Shown: positions 26,761 to 35,496 of the stretch, piece after piece
Position numbering within the stretch: the stretch's first letter is position 1
Layout: each line of letters begins with the position of its first letter
NCBI RefSeq assembly: GCF_000953675.1
Contig: NZ_LN679998.1
Coordinates: forward strand, 3,223,029 to 3,287,028
DNA length: 64,000 nucleotides
Direction: 5' to 3'
DNA from: Paraclostridium sordellii
Lineage (GTDB): Bacteria; Bacillota; Clostridia; Peptostreptococcales; Peptostreptococcaceae
Notes under the pieces: generated by a model
The model's database searches: none
What the model was told of the DNA's origin: nothing
What the model saw: the letters and a program-made list of their open reading frames with translations, nothing else
Made by a program: the position numbers and the translations under genes

Positions 26761-26787
26761 ATATTATATAATATTATTATATAATAT
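26761..26787. promoter_or_regulatory. AT-rich inverted repeat upstream of the island operon
   Basis: ATATTATATA (26761-26770) and TATATAATAT (26778-26787) are perfect inverted repeats separated by seven bases, 48 bases before the nuclease gene. It may be a promoter/operator; low complexity weakens the case. Confidence 0.35.
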
Positions 26788-26837
26788 TGTAATGTAATCC
26801 CATTTTTTTCATTTTATTAGTATAAAATATTTTATAT

Positions 26838-26872
26838 AAAAAAGATGTTAATTTCAAATTAACATCTTTTTT
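26838..26872 (-). terminator. Terminator inside the island, downstream of rlmH
   Basis: Perfect 17-base arms with a one-base spacer and T-runs on both sides. It would stop rlmH transcripts before the island operon. A second small hairpin, ATGGTGAA/TTCACCAT, lies at 26882-26902. Confidence 0.75.
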
Positions 26873-26962
26873 TATATTTCAATGGTGAATACAGTTCACC
26901 ATATGCATACTTGCTATTAAATTTAAGTTAAAGATACTGTTTTTGTTAAAAATCTCGCTCCC

Positions 26963-26980
26963 TTACTTGTGGTACGGTTC
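26963..26980. repeat. 18-bp direct repeat, right copy (3' end of rlmH)
   Basis: Same 18 bases as 23514-23531; it encodes the rlmH C-terminus E-P-Y-H-K and the stop codon. Confidence 0.93.
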
Positions 26981-27442
26981 ATTGTTATTTATTCTAAAAG
27001 ATCTATAAACCTGTTCTAAAAGAATTAACTTCATAAGTTGATGAGGGAAAGTCATCTTAGAAAAAGATAATTTATAATCCGCTCTTTTTAAAACCTCATC
27101 CGCCAAACCTAAAGATCCTCCTATAATAAAAGTTATATGACTAATACCTCTAACAGCTAGCTTACTTATAGTATCTGCTAATTCTTCTGATGATAAGTTT
27201 TTACCATCAATAGCTAAAGCTATAACATAGCTATTATTTTTTATTTTTGATAATATTTTTTGTCCCTCTTTATTTTTTACAATCTCCATGTCCTTATCAC
27301 TTAAATTCTCTGGGCATTTTTCATCGTCTAATTCTATCATATCTAGTTTACAGTACTTAGATAACCTCTTACTAAATTCTTCTATACCTAATTTTAGATA
27401 TTTTTCTTTAAGCTTTCCAACGCTTATTATAGTTATATTCAT
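26963..27442 (-). CDS. rlmH: 23S rRNA (pseudouridine1915-N3)-methyltransferase
   Basis: 159 aa, exactly the RlmH length. The SPOUT knot is visible: [37 protein letters not shown] and the C-terminal [12 protein letters not shown] that recognises rRNA. It methylates position 1915 in helix 69. The ATG at 27442 follows GGAGA. The last codons are the insertion point of the HerA island and remain intact. The walJ-rlmH order matches other Firmicutes. Confidence 0.96.
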   Translation of the reverse strand: MNITIISVGKLKEKYLKLGIEEFSKRLSKYCKLDMIELDDEKCPENLSDKDMEIVKNKEGQKILSKIKNNSYVIALAIDGKNLSSEELADTISKLAVRGISHITFIIGGSLGLADEVLKRADYKLSFSKMTFPHQLMKLILLEQVYRSFRINNNEPYHK

Positions 27443-27456
27443 AAATATCTCCAATC

Positions 27457-28251
27457 TTACAATCTATATATATCTGATGGCTCATCTCTTAAAAGCACAT
27501 CTAACTTTAAATCTTGTCCAACTATCATATCATTTTGAAGTAATATCCCTTTTGAAGTTTCATATGCTAATTCAGGAAAGTTATTTTCTTTACTCAAATG
27601 TGCAAGTAATATAGATTCTGTTCCTTGATTAACTAAATCAACACAAAACTTAGCTGCTTCTTCATTTGATAAATGTCCTGTCTCTGACATTACTCTCTTC
27701 TTTAATGCGTATGGATAGGATCCCATCATTAACATATTTGGATCAAAATTTGACTCTAAAACTACTAATTTTGATTTATATAAATGTTTCTTTATGTTTT
27801 CTGTTATACAACCTATATCTGTTGCTATAGAAATTTTCTCTTGTTTATTATTATAAAAATTAAATCCTACTGAATCTGCTGAGTCATGTGATGTTGAAAA
27901 AGGTCTTACTATTAAATCATCTAGTGCATAAGTTTTATCATTTTCAAAAACCTTCATATTTTTATCTTGAATTTCTCCAAGCTTGTCCTTCATAGCACAC
28001 CATGTTTTCACATTAGCAAATATAGGTAGATCAAATTTTCTAGATAAAATTCCAGCTCCTTTTATATGATCTGAATGTTCATGCGTTATAAAAATCCCTT
28101 TTAATGTACTTGCATCTATATCTAAATCCTTTAAATTGGTTGTAATCTTTTTACCACTAAGACCTGCATCAACTAAAATCTTAGTGTTCTTGCATCCAAT
28201 ATAATGGCAATTCCCGCTACTTCCACTTCCAATAGAACTATATTCTAGCAT
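27457..28251 (-). CDS. walJ: WalJ/YycJ metallo-beta-lactamase-fold hydrolase
   Basis: 264 aa. The start [20 protein letters not shown] and the metal-binding THEHSDH motif near residue 55, with later [11 protein letters not shown] and LAHLSKENN, identify the YycJ/WalJ family, thought to act on DNA or as a 5'-3' exonuclease linked to the WalRK regulon and replication-fork safety. No walRK genes lie here. It is 14 bases before rlmH, with a GAGGTGAATGA site. Confidence 0.9.
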   Translation of the reverse strand: MLEYSSIGSGSSGNCHYIGCKNTKILVDAGLSGKKITTNLKDLDIDASTLKGIFITHEHSDHIKGAGILSRKFDLPIFANVKTWCAMKDKLGEIQDKNMKVFENDKTYALDDLIVRPFSTSHDSADSVGFNFYNNKQEKISIATDIGCITENIKKHLYKSKLVVLESNFDPNMLMMGSYPYALKKRVMSETGHLSNEEAAKFCVDLVNQGTESILLAHLSKENNFPELAYETSKGILLQNDMIVGQDLKLDVLLRDEPSDIYRL

Positions 28252-28299
28252 TCATTCACCTCTCTCTGTTGACAATCATAGATTATATTATACCAAAAA

Positions 28300-28333
28300 A
28301 TTATAGCCTTAAAAAATTTTTTAAGGCTATAAT
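28300..28333. terminator. Terminator between the M1-like peptidase and walJ
   Basis: Perfect 34-base palindrome with an A6/T6 centre; its stem GCCTTAA/TTAAGGC begins seven bases past the peptidase stop. Confidence 0.75.
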
Positions 28334-28339
28334 CTAAAA

Positions 28340-29803
28340 TTACTTATTTTTTCCTATTATCTTTTCTATATCGACTCCGTTTTTTTTCCATAATTCTACA
28401 AATTGAGTCCCATTTACATTTTTAAACTTATATGTTTTGTAGTAATCCTTTAAAACATCAAAAAATACCTTATCTCCAACTTCTTCTCTTATTTTATGAA
28501 ATAGTACAGCTCCTCTAGTATATACATTTAAACTATATTCTGTTGAATTTTTATATTGGCTACTAGGTTTAAAGATATTTTCATCTGAATACGATCTACT
28601 TTGAGCTTCCATATTTTCAATCAATCTATCCAAGTACTCTTTTCCATACCTTTTTTCAAAATACAATATAGTAGAGTATTCCGTCAATGCTTCATCTATC
28701 CAAGGTTCATTAACTTCATCATTTCCAACTGTTCCATACCACCATTGATGTGCAGTTTCATGAGCTATCACATATTCTAATAAAAACTTGTTTTTGTTTG
28801 TATATAAATTTTTATCAATCATAGATATCATAGGATATTCCATTCCTCCTATATAAAAATCACTAGCTATTACTGAATATTTATTATATGGATATTCTCC
28901 AAATAGCTCACTAAATATTTCTATAGAATCTTTTGCAATTTTAGTACTTATCTCTGAAAATTCTGGGTTTAAATTGTATGTAGTTATTTCTATATCTTTT
29001 AATTTATCCTTTTTAACCTTAAATTTATCACTTAGAATTAAAGCAAAATCTCTCACACTTTTTGCTTCAATATCGTATAATGATTTTTTATTATCTGTCT
29101 TGGTTTCTACTATATTACCTGTACTTCCTACTATGTATTTTGCTGGCACTAAAATTTTGACCTTAAAGTCATTTATATCACTATAAAATGGATCACCTAT
29201 AGTTTCATAGCTTTTTGTATTCCATCCCTTTTTATCATATACACATGCTATAGGGAACCAATTTGTTATATTTATAGTATCCTGACCATACCCAAATCTA
29301 CCACAGGAGTTTGGTAATTTTATATTAAATTTCATATCTATGTAAATTGAATCATTTTTATCTAATGGTTTATCTAATTTTAATTCTAATATATCATTTT
29401 TTTCTCCTTGAATCTCATAATTTACTTTCTTTCCTTCAATTATTATATTTTCAATACTTATGTATCCCTCGTTAAACCCATTGGGGTACGCTTGATTCAT
29501 CTGAGTTTTTTCAAATGGTGCAAATTCTTCCTTTGAAAAAGCATTTGGATATATATGAAAATATAAACTTCTTAACTTTGAGTTTGTATTATTGACATAT
29601 TCTATATTTTGGTTGCATTTTAATCTTTTTACCTCATCTTCTAAAATCACCTCTATATTATATTTATTAAGTTTTTTATTACTTTCATTTAATACAGATT
29701 TATCAGGTGTTTTTCGCAAAAAAATTAGACCTGAAAAGAATATTATAAATATAAATGAAAATATTATAATAATACGATTTTTTTTACTAAAATCAATAAT
29801 CAA
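28340..29803 (-). CDS. Membrane-anchored M1-family (gluzincin) metallopeptidase
   Basis: 487 aa. One N-terminal membrane segment (about 10-29) anchors an extracellular protein. The zinc site is HETAH at 348-352 with E371 in NEPWIDEALTEYS, and GGMEYP at 319-324 stands for the GAMEN exopeptidase motif. This is the two-domain M1 layout without the long C-terminal helical domain. It probably trims peptides outside the cell. Translation most likely starts at TTG 29801-29803, seven bases after a perfect AGGAGG. Confidence 0.88.
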   Translation of the reverse strand: MIIDFSKKNRIIIIFSFIFIIFFSGLIFLRKTPDKSVLNESNKKLNKYNIEVILEDEVKRLKCNQNIEYVNNTNSKLRSLYFHIYPNAFSKEEFAPFEKTQMNQAYPNGFNEGYISIENIIIEGKKVNYEIQGEKNDILELKLDKPLDKNDSIYIDMKFNIKLPNSCGRFGYGQDTINITNWFPIACVYDKKGWNTKSYETIGDPFYSDINDFKVKILVPAKYIVGSTGNIVETKTDNKKSLYDIEAKSVRDFALILSDKFKVKKDKLKDIEITTYNLNPEFSEISTKIAKDSIEIFSELFGEYPYNKYSVIASDFYIGGMEYPMISMIDKNLYTNKNKFLLEYVIAHETAHQWWYGTVGNDEVNEPWIDEALTEYSTILYFEKRYGKEYLDRLIENMEAQSRSYSDENIFKPSSQYKNSTEYSLNVYTRGAVLFHKIREEVGDKVFFDVLKDYYKTYKFKNVNGTQFVELWKKNGVDIEKIIGKNK

Positions 29804-29899
29804 TTAAATTCCTCCTCTTTTATTTAAATGAACTGCTTTAATTTTTTCCAAAATAAATTTGTGATAGATTTTATGATATAATCAATTTGAGGTGATGAA

Positions 29900-30958
29900 A
29901 TGTTTTTTAAAGAAGTCAATGAAATAGATTTAGGTCAAACTACTATTGATAACATATTTATAGATATATTTATGCCTATGGCTAATGGATTATACGTACA
30001 AGTTTATTTACTAGGCTATAGATATGCCTGTGATACGACTTCTAATCCTAATTTTGATAATAATTCTATTGCTAAAAACTTAAATATACCATTATCTGAT
30101 GTATTGTCTGCCTGGGATTTTTGGGAAGAAAAACAACTTATAAAAAAACATAAAGATGAAGGAAATAATGATTTTAGTTTTTCGATAGAATTTTTAGATT
30201 TGAAAAAAATATATATGGAAAACATATTAAATACAAATCAATCTATACAATCAGACGTTAACAACATTGTTTCAGCAGGTGAAAATCCTCAAATTAGAAA
30301 AATGTTTAATTCAATAAATCAAGTAGTAGGAAGATATCTACAACCAAGTGAAAAAATATCAATCCTAGATATGATGGATAAATATAATATGAGTACAGAT
30401 ATGATTTTATGTGCTTATGAACACGTTAAGGAAAAGACAGGAACTTCTAAGCCGGTTAGCTACATAGAAGGTATTATAAGAAATTGGTATGATGCAAGCT
30501 TATATACCCCTGAAGAAGTAGAAAATAGCTTTTTAGAAAGAAGTAAAAGATTTATGATGTACAAAACTGTATTTAATGAGCTTGGATTTTCTAGACAACC
30601 TACTAGAGCAGAAAAAGAAGTTATGGATAATTGGTTTGATAAATACAAATTTGATATAGAACTTATTTTAGAAGCTTGCTCTAAATCTAAAAATATTTCA
30701 AATCCTTCAATATCTTATATTAATGGTATTGTTAAGAGTTGGAACGAAAAAAATATCAAAACATTAGAAGATCTAGCAGCATCTGAGGAAGAATTTAAAC
30801 GTAAATCTGAAACGAAGAAGTCTAATTCTAGTACAAGTAAAGGTAATAGCCAAAAAGTAAAAACTAGATTCCACAATATAAATCAAACTTTCAATAAGTA
30901 TAGTTCAGATGAATTAGAAAAAATACTTCAAGAAAGTCAAAAGGGAAAATTTAAATAA
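29900..30958 (+). CDS. DnaD-domain primosomal protein
   Basis: 352 aa. An N-terminal winged-helix-like region (1-95; ADTTS-like DVLSAWDFWEEKQLIKKH) is followed by two DnaD/DnaB_2 repeats, each with an E-x-VxGxxx-PS/PT-E start and the closing SYIEGIIRNWYDA or SYINGIVKSWNEK, and a Ser/Lys-rich tail. Such proteins load the replicative helicase with a DnaI-type ATPase, encoded 22 bases downstream. GAGGTGAT precedes the ATG. Confidence 0.88.
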   Translation: MFFKEVNEIDLGQTTIDNIFIDIFMPMANGLYVQVYLLGYRYACDTTSNPNFDNNSIAKNLNIPLSDVLSAWDFWEEKQLIKKHKDEGNNDFSFSIEFLDLKKIYMENILNTNQSIQSDVNNIVSAGENPQIRKMFNSINQVVGRYLQPSEKISILDMMDKYNMSTDMILCAYEHVKEKTGTSKPVSYIEGIIRNWYDASLYTPEEVENSFLERSKRFMMYKTVFNELGFSRQPTRAEKEVMDNWFDKYKFDIELILEACSKSKNISNPSISYINGIVKSWNEKNIKTLEDLAASEEEFKRKSETKKSNSSTSKGNSQKVKTRFHNINQTFNKYSSDELEKILQESQKGKFK

Positions 30959-30980
30959 TATATTTTAGGTAGGTGATTAG

Positions 30981-31976
30981 ATGAAAGAAATAACACTTAG
31001 AGATATACTTACTTCATATGAAAGAAAAAGAGAACAATCAGAATGTGAACTAGAGGAAAGAAAAAAGAAAGTCTATTCTAGAATACCTGAAATAAAAGAA
31101 ATAGATGATGAAATAGGATCTATAGGTTTAAAACTTGCTAAATTAGTTCTTTTAAATCCAAGTGATAAAGATAAAATATTAGAAGAAACAAAAACAAGAA
31201 TGAATGACTTAAAATTCAAAAAAGAAATGATTTTAGCAGACAATAAAGTTCCTAAAGGTTATTTAAATCTTAAGTTTGATTGTGTCTTATGTAAAGATAC
31301 AGGTTTTTTATCAAATGGACATAAGTGCAATTGTTTAAAGCAAAAAATAGTTAATGAAGCTTATAATATGTCTAATTTATCTAGAGTTCTCCATAATCAA
31401 AACTTTTCCACTTTTGATGCATCTATCTTTTCTCAAGAAAGAGATGAGTCAGCAGGAATGTCTCCTCAAGAAAATATACTTGAAATATTATCTATATGTG
31501 AGGGATTTGTTATGAACTTTGATAAAGATAATGGTGAAAATATGCTTTTCTATGGTGATACTGGTTTAGGTAAAAGTTTTATGTGCAACTGTGTAGCAAA
31601 AGAACTTTTAGATAAAGGTTATTTAGTAATATATCAAACTGCATTTAAAATGTTTGAGATTATAGAAGATTATAAGTTTAAAAGTACACATGATCATATA
31701 ACTAAGGATAACTACTCTAATTTATTTGATTGTGATTTATTAATAATAGATGATTTAGGTACGGAACTAACTAATTCTTTTACTAATAGTGAGTTGTTTA
31801 ATATTCTTAATACTAGACTCTTGTCAGGAAAGAAAACTATAATATCTACTAATTTATCACCAATACAGTTAGGCGACATTTATGCAATTAGAATATTCTC
31901 TAGAATATTTGATAGGTTCAGAATGGTTAAATTTATAGGAAATGATTTAAGATGGGAACAAAAAATGACTAAGTAG
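30981..31976 (+). CDS. dnaI: DnaI/DnaC-type helicase-loader ATPase
   Basis: 331 aa. The N-terminal part carries a zinc-binding group CVLCKDTGFLSNGHKCNC near residue 97, as in DnaI, which contacts the helicase. The AAA+ domain has Walker A YGDTGLGKSFMC, Walker B LLIIDDLGTE, sensor TIISTNLSP and an arginine finger region IFDRFRMVKFIG. It loads DnaB, whose gene is at 41500-42828. AGGTGATTAG precedes the ATG. Confidence 0.92.
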   Translation: MKEITLRDILTSYERKREQSECELEERKKKVYSRIPEIKEIDDEIGSIGLKLAKLVLLNPSDKDKILEETKTRMNDLKFKKEMILADNKVPKGYLNLKFDCVLCKDTGFLSNGHKCNCLKQKIVNEAYNMSNLSRVLHNQNFSTFDASIFSQERDESAGMSPQENILEILSICEGFVMNFDKDNGENMLFYGDTGLGKSFMCNCVAKELLDKGYLVIYQTAFKMFEIIEDYKFKSTHDHITKDNYSNLFDCDLLIIDDLGTELTNSFTNSELFNILNTRLLSGKKTIISTNLSPIQLGDIYAIRIFSRIFDRFRMVKFIGNDLRWEQKMTK

Positions 31977-32009
31977 AAAATCTACGTATTTTCTATCTTA
32001 GTCATTTTT
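31961..32009. terminator. Bidirectional terminator at the end of dnaI
   Basis: A 21-base stem with one bulged base; the left arm includes the last codons of dnaI. It also ends the converging ABC transporter operon. Confidence 0.82.
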
Positions 32010-32014
32010 TAATT

Positions 32015-32686
32015 TTATCTATATTTAATTTTACCATCTCTGATTTCAATACAAACATCTGCCATTTTAGCAATTTCATTATTATGAGTTATCATAACTA
32101 AAGTTTGTCCAAATTCTTCAACACAACTGTTTAACAAATTCATAACTTCATCTGTAGTTTTACTATCTAAATTTCCTGTTGGTTCATCTGCAAAGATTAT
32201 TTTAGGTTTATTAGCTAAAGCTCTTGCAATAGCAACCCTTTGCTGTTGACCACCACTCAATTCATTTGGAAATTTATTAATTTTATCTTTAAGTCCTAAC
32301 TTATCAATTATATTATCTATATGTTCTTTATCTACTTTTTTATCATCTATTGATATTGGAAGTATTATATTTTCATATACATTTATAACTGGTATTAAGT
32401 TAAAACTTTGAAATATAAACCCAAACTCTTCACTTCTTAATTTTGATAAGCTATTATCATTTAAAATTGAAATATCTTCTCCTTCTAAAAGAACTTTTCC
32501 TGATGATATATTATCTAATCCCGCAATACAGTTTAAAAGGGTACTTTTACCACTTCCACTAGGACCTATTATAGCCGTAAATTTGCCTTTTTCTATAGAT
32601 AAATTTATATCTTTTAATGCTTGTACTTTATTCTCACCTCTTCCATAAATTTTATTTAAACTTATTATATCTAACATGTTCGTCAC
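32015..32686 (-). CDS. ABC transporter ATPase (MacB/BceA-like)
   Basis: About 223 aa with Walker A GPSGSGKST, Q-loop FIFQSFNLIP, signature LSGGQQQRVAIARAL, Walker B IIFADEPTGNLD and H-loop ITHN. It follows its permease gene. The start is GTG at 32684-32686 or ATG at 32677, both after GGTGGGGA; a further upstream ATG inside the permease stop lacks a site. With the double-FtsX permease it forms a lipid- or peptide-related extruder. Confidence 0.9.
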   Translation of the reverse strand: MTNMLDIISLNKIYGRGENKVQALKDINLSIEKGKFTAIIGPSGSGKSTLLNCIAGLDNISSGKVLLEGEDISILNDNSLSKLRSEEFGFIFQSFNLIPVINVYENIILPISIDDKKVDKEHIDNIIDKLGLKDKINKFPNELSGGQQQRVAIARALANKPKIIFADEPTGNLDSKTTDEVMNLLNSCVEEFGQTLVMITHNNEIAKMADVCIEIRDGKIKYR

Positions 32687-32699
32687 AAAATCCCCACCT

Positions 32700-35255
32700 T
32701 TATTCATTTGTATTTAAACCTTCTACTATACTCATTTTTTCTATTTTCTCTTTACATAAAAACACTGCTATTAAGCATATAATTATAGATACTATTAAAA
32801 ACTCAAAGCTCTCAAATATAGGTAATACAAACTTAATATCTTCCTTAGCTCCAAATACTTGTCTCCTTGCCAAGTTATCAAGTTTATTAAATTCATAAAG
32901 ACTATGACTTGCAAATACGCTAGCAACTATAGATGCAAAGACTGCATACATTATATTTTCTTTTATAATCATATTTTTAAGTTTTTTAGTACTCATTCCT
33001 ATCGCTCTTAATGTTGAAAGTTCTTTCATTCTAGTCATTATATTCGCCTTTATTATGCATAGCATATTTATAGAAGATATTAAGAGCATTAACCCTACAA
33101 TTACCAATGTTTCTTTTGTATTTTTTTCAGTTTGTTTAATATAAAAGTTTTTGTAATTATATTTACTCTCTACTTTTGAAAATGGATTTTTACTTATAAT
33201 TTTAGATATTTCATTTTCAACCTTTTTATCGCTACCTTTTTCAATTTGTATATTTATTTTATTGTAATCATTCTTTCCACTTATATTTTTAAAGTCTTCT
33301 TCATTTAATACGACTTTTATTCCACCAGGAAGACCACCTTCTTGTAAAACATAATCTCCATTTAAAATACCAGCAACTTCTACTTTTTCATTTTTATACT
33401 CTAATTTATTATTTTTTATAGTAGGAATTTTTATATCTATTAAATCTCCTATTTTCATATCATTAAGCAACTTTGTATTAGGAGAATGCTCTTGAATAGA
33501 ATAAAAATAATTTGTTACTAAAGCTTTTGGGTATTTTCCCTTACTTTTATTATTTATGTTTTCTCCATTTTCAATATACTTATCTAAATTTTTCAAGCTA
33601 TTGTTACTATGTCCTTCAATTTCTAGAGATTCTTCTAATTTTTTACTTTCATCACTTATCCCATTTGAACTTTTATATTTTGTGGTTAAGTCTTTCGAAT
33701 TTACTAGGAAGTATCCATTTAACGCCATAATTGGATTTACATTTTTTACTCCTTTTATTCTTGAAATTTTTTCTATTTCATCTTTGCTATATTTTATAAA
33801 ATCTGAGTTAGTATTATTGTAATTGTTAAATACCTTTATATCGTTATTACCCATCATCATAACAGGCATTTGGTTATTATTCGAAGTTCTATCTTCACTG
33901 TTTTTTAAACCCATTGTATTTATAAAAAGCATCCCTCCTAAACTTATAGATATAATACATAATATTGTCCTTACTTTATTTCTCCATAAGTTTTTATAAG
34001 CCATCTCTCCTGTGAATCCAAATATTTTTCTTATTAATTTATAATAAAATCTATTTTTTTGTCTTTTATTAACTTTATCACTGCTTCTAATGGCATCTAT
34101 TGGTGATATTTTTCCGCTTTTATATATTGGAACTAGGCTAGATATTAATACAGCTATAATAGCCATTATCATAGGTTCTAATATACTTACTTTACTTATA
34201 TAGAGGTGTACAAATTTTTTATAGATAACATAAAAACCTAAATAAGATGATACAACTCCTAACAAGAATCCAAGTAAAAGCCCTAATATTAAAACTACAA
34301 CACTTTCTATGAGTATCATAAGTCTTACTTTACTTTTAGATAGACCTATTGCTCTTAAAATTCCTATTTGTTTTGTAATATCTATAAGAACAATACTGAA
34401 TATATTGGATATAACTAGCGTTGCCGCTAACATAGGGTATAGTTTTTGTCTTAGTATATATAAAGTTGTCTTTGACTCTTTATACTCATTTAATGCATCT
34501 GTTAATCCCACATTTACTCTAAACCTAAAATCATCTAACCCATACTTATTTATCATTTCATAAACTTTACCAAAGTCAGGTTTTGATGTATTTAAATATA
34601 AAACACCATTATGAGTAACTAAATTATTTGGTAAAATAGCTTCATTAGAATTATCTTTTGTAAAAGCTTTTACTCCATGGTCTTCACCTCTTGATTCGTT
34701 ATAAAATTCATATGGCTTTTTAACTATACCAACTAATTTAAATTTTTTATCTTTACTAAATATTTGATTTTCATTATTTTTATCTACATAGTATTTTACA
34801 ATTTTAAAATCAATTTCTTGATTTAAATCATCATTCAAGTTCATTTCTTTTAATGCTTTTTCTTCCAGTACTATTTCATTTGTATTTTTAGGTCCATTTC
34901 CTTTTATTAATTCATATCCATAAGAATCTAAAAAATCTTTACTATAAGAATTTAATTGTAATGATGTTCCATTTTTTCCTACAATTTTACCTAAGCCTAA
35001 TACATCATTAATTTCAGTTACTTCTTTATCTTTTTTTAACTTATCAACTGTATCATTTTCTAAATTACTGTATTCAACATGATAGTCACTAAAGTTTTTA
35101 TATGCTTGTTCAATTTCAAATTTATTTTGTGTTTCTGGTATAACATTTAATGCAAAAACTAATATTACTGCTAGTGCTATACTTGTTATTAGTGCTATCG
35201 TTCTTCCTTTTTGCTCTTTCATATAAGCAATTGCTAACTTAAAACTAATTTTCAA
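32700..35255 (-). CDS. Double-FtsX ABC transporter permease
   Basis: 851 aa, with one N-terminal helix, a large extracytoplasmic domain, three helices of a first FtsX domain (about 275-390), then a second helix with extracytoplasmic domain (about 435-740) and a second FtsX domain at the C-terminus. Both halves show the ILRAIGLSKSKV / TLRAIGMSTKKL coupling motif. Probably a mechanotransmitter or peptide-resistance exporter. Likely start is TTG (35253-35255) after GGTGGGGA. The adjacent agr-type pair could regulate it; that is inference. Confidence 0.87.
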   Translation of the reverse strand: MKISFKLAIAYMKEQKGRTIALITSIALAVILVFALNVIPETQNKFEIEQAYKNFSDYHVEYSNLENDTVDKLKKDKEVTEINDVLGLGKIVGKNGTSLQLNSYSKDFLDSYGYELIKGNGPKNTNEIVLEEKALKEMNLNDDLNQEIDFKIVKYYVDKNNENQIFSKDKKFKLVGIVKKPYEFYNESRGEDHGVKAFTKDNSNEAILPNNLVTHNGVLYLNTSKPDFGKVYEMINKYGLDDFRFRVNVGLTDALNEYKESKTTLYILRQKLYPMLAATLVISNIFSIVLIDITKQIGILRAIGLSKSKVRLMILIESVVVLILGLLLGFLLGVVSSYLGFYVIYKKFVHLYISKVSILEPMIMAIIAVLISSLVPIYKSGKISPIDAIRSSDKVNKRQKNRFYYKLIRKIFGFTGEMAYKNLWRNKVRTILCIISISLGGMLFINTMGLKNSEDRTSNNNQMPVMMMGNNDIKVFNNYNNTNSDFIKYSKDEIEKISRIKGVKNVNPIMALNGYFLVNSKDLTTKYKSSNGISDESKKLEESLEIEGHSNNSLKNLDKYIENGENINNKSKGKYPKALVTNYFYSIQEHSPNTKLLNDMKIGDLIDIKIPTIKNNKLEYKNEKVEVAGILNGDYVLQEGGLPGGIKVVLNEEDFKNISGKNDYNKINIQIEKGSDKKVENEISKIISKNPFSKVESKYNYKNFYIKQTEKNTKETLVIVGLMLLISSINMLCIIKANIMTRMKELSTLRAIGMSTKKLKNMIIKENIMYAVFASIVASVFASHSLYEFNKLDNLARRQVFGAKEDIKFVLPIFESFEFLIVSIIICLIAVFLCKEKIEKMSIVEGLNTNE

Positions 35256-35433
35256 AATATCCCCACCTTTTTATAATTACACCCTTTACATAACTCTGCT
35301 TTAATAATTTCTTATAAAAACTCGCTTTGCTCATGTCTCCAACGCCCTTGAAAAATAGGTGTGTTGCTTAAGTTTATAGGTTTAAAATTATATTTATCCA
35401 CATTTTAGGATTAAATATAATTTTCTATGAATT

Positions 35434-35485
35434 AAAAAAGCAAGGTGTTATCTTTTGTATTTAAAAGATAACACCTTGCTTTTTT
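35434..35485 (-). terminator. Terminator after the second sensor kinase gene
   Basis: Perfect 23-base arms (GCAAGGTGTTATC with its complement, plus A/T tails) and a six-base loop. It separates the two-component pair from the transporter operon. The 178 bases between it and the permease start hold no ORF. Confidence 0.88.
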
Positions 35486-35496
35486 TGCTTCAATAT

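Larger units (their letters stand above)
23514..26980 (-). mobile_element. SCC-like genomic island at the 3' end of rlmH (two-gene HerA/nuclease cargo)
   Basis: The 3.47-kb segment is bounded by exact 18-bp direct repeats, one of which is the last five codons plus stop of rlmH. Just inside, imperfect inverted repeats (GGAGCGTGTTTTTA at 23549-23562; GGAGCGAGATTTTTA on the other strand at 26947-26961) face each other. Staphylococcal SCC elements use the same gene end, regenerate rlmH in the same way and carry terminal inverted repeats. No recombinase is encoded, so mobility would need one in trans. The cargo is a predicted nuclease and a HerA-type ATPase. The att repeats and ends are seen directly; the SCC relationship is inference. 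Confidence 0.75.

Noticed and set aside
26761..26787. Claim of a specific regulator binding site
   Set aside because: The inverted repeat contains only A and T in a very AT-rich region, so it could arise by chance; kept only as a weak candidate.
23514..26980. A recombinase or transposase gene on the rlmH island
   Set aside because: Only two substantial frames exist and neither has serine or tyrosine recombinase motifs; remaining gaps are too short.
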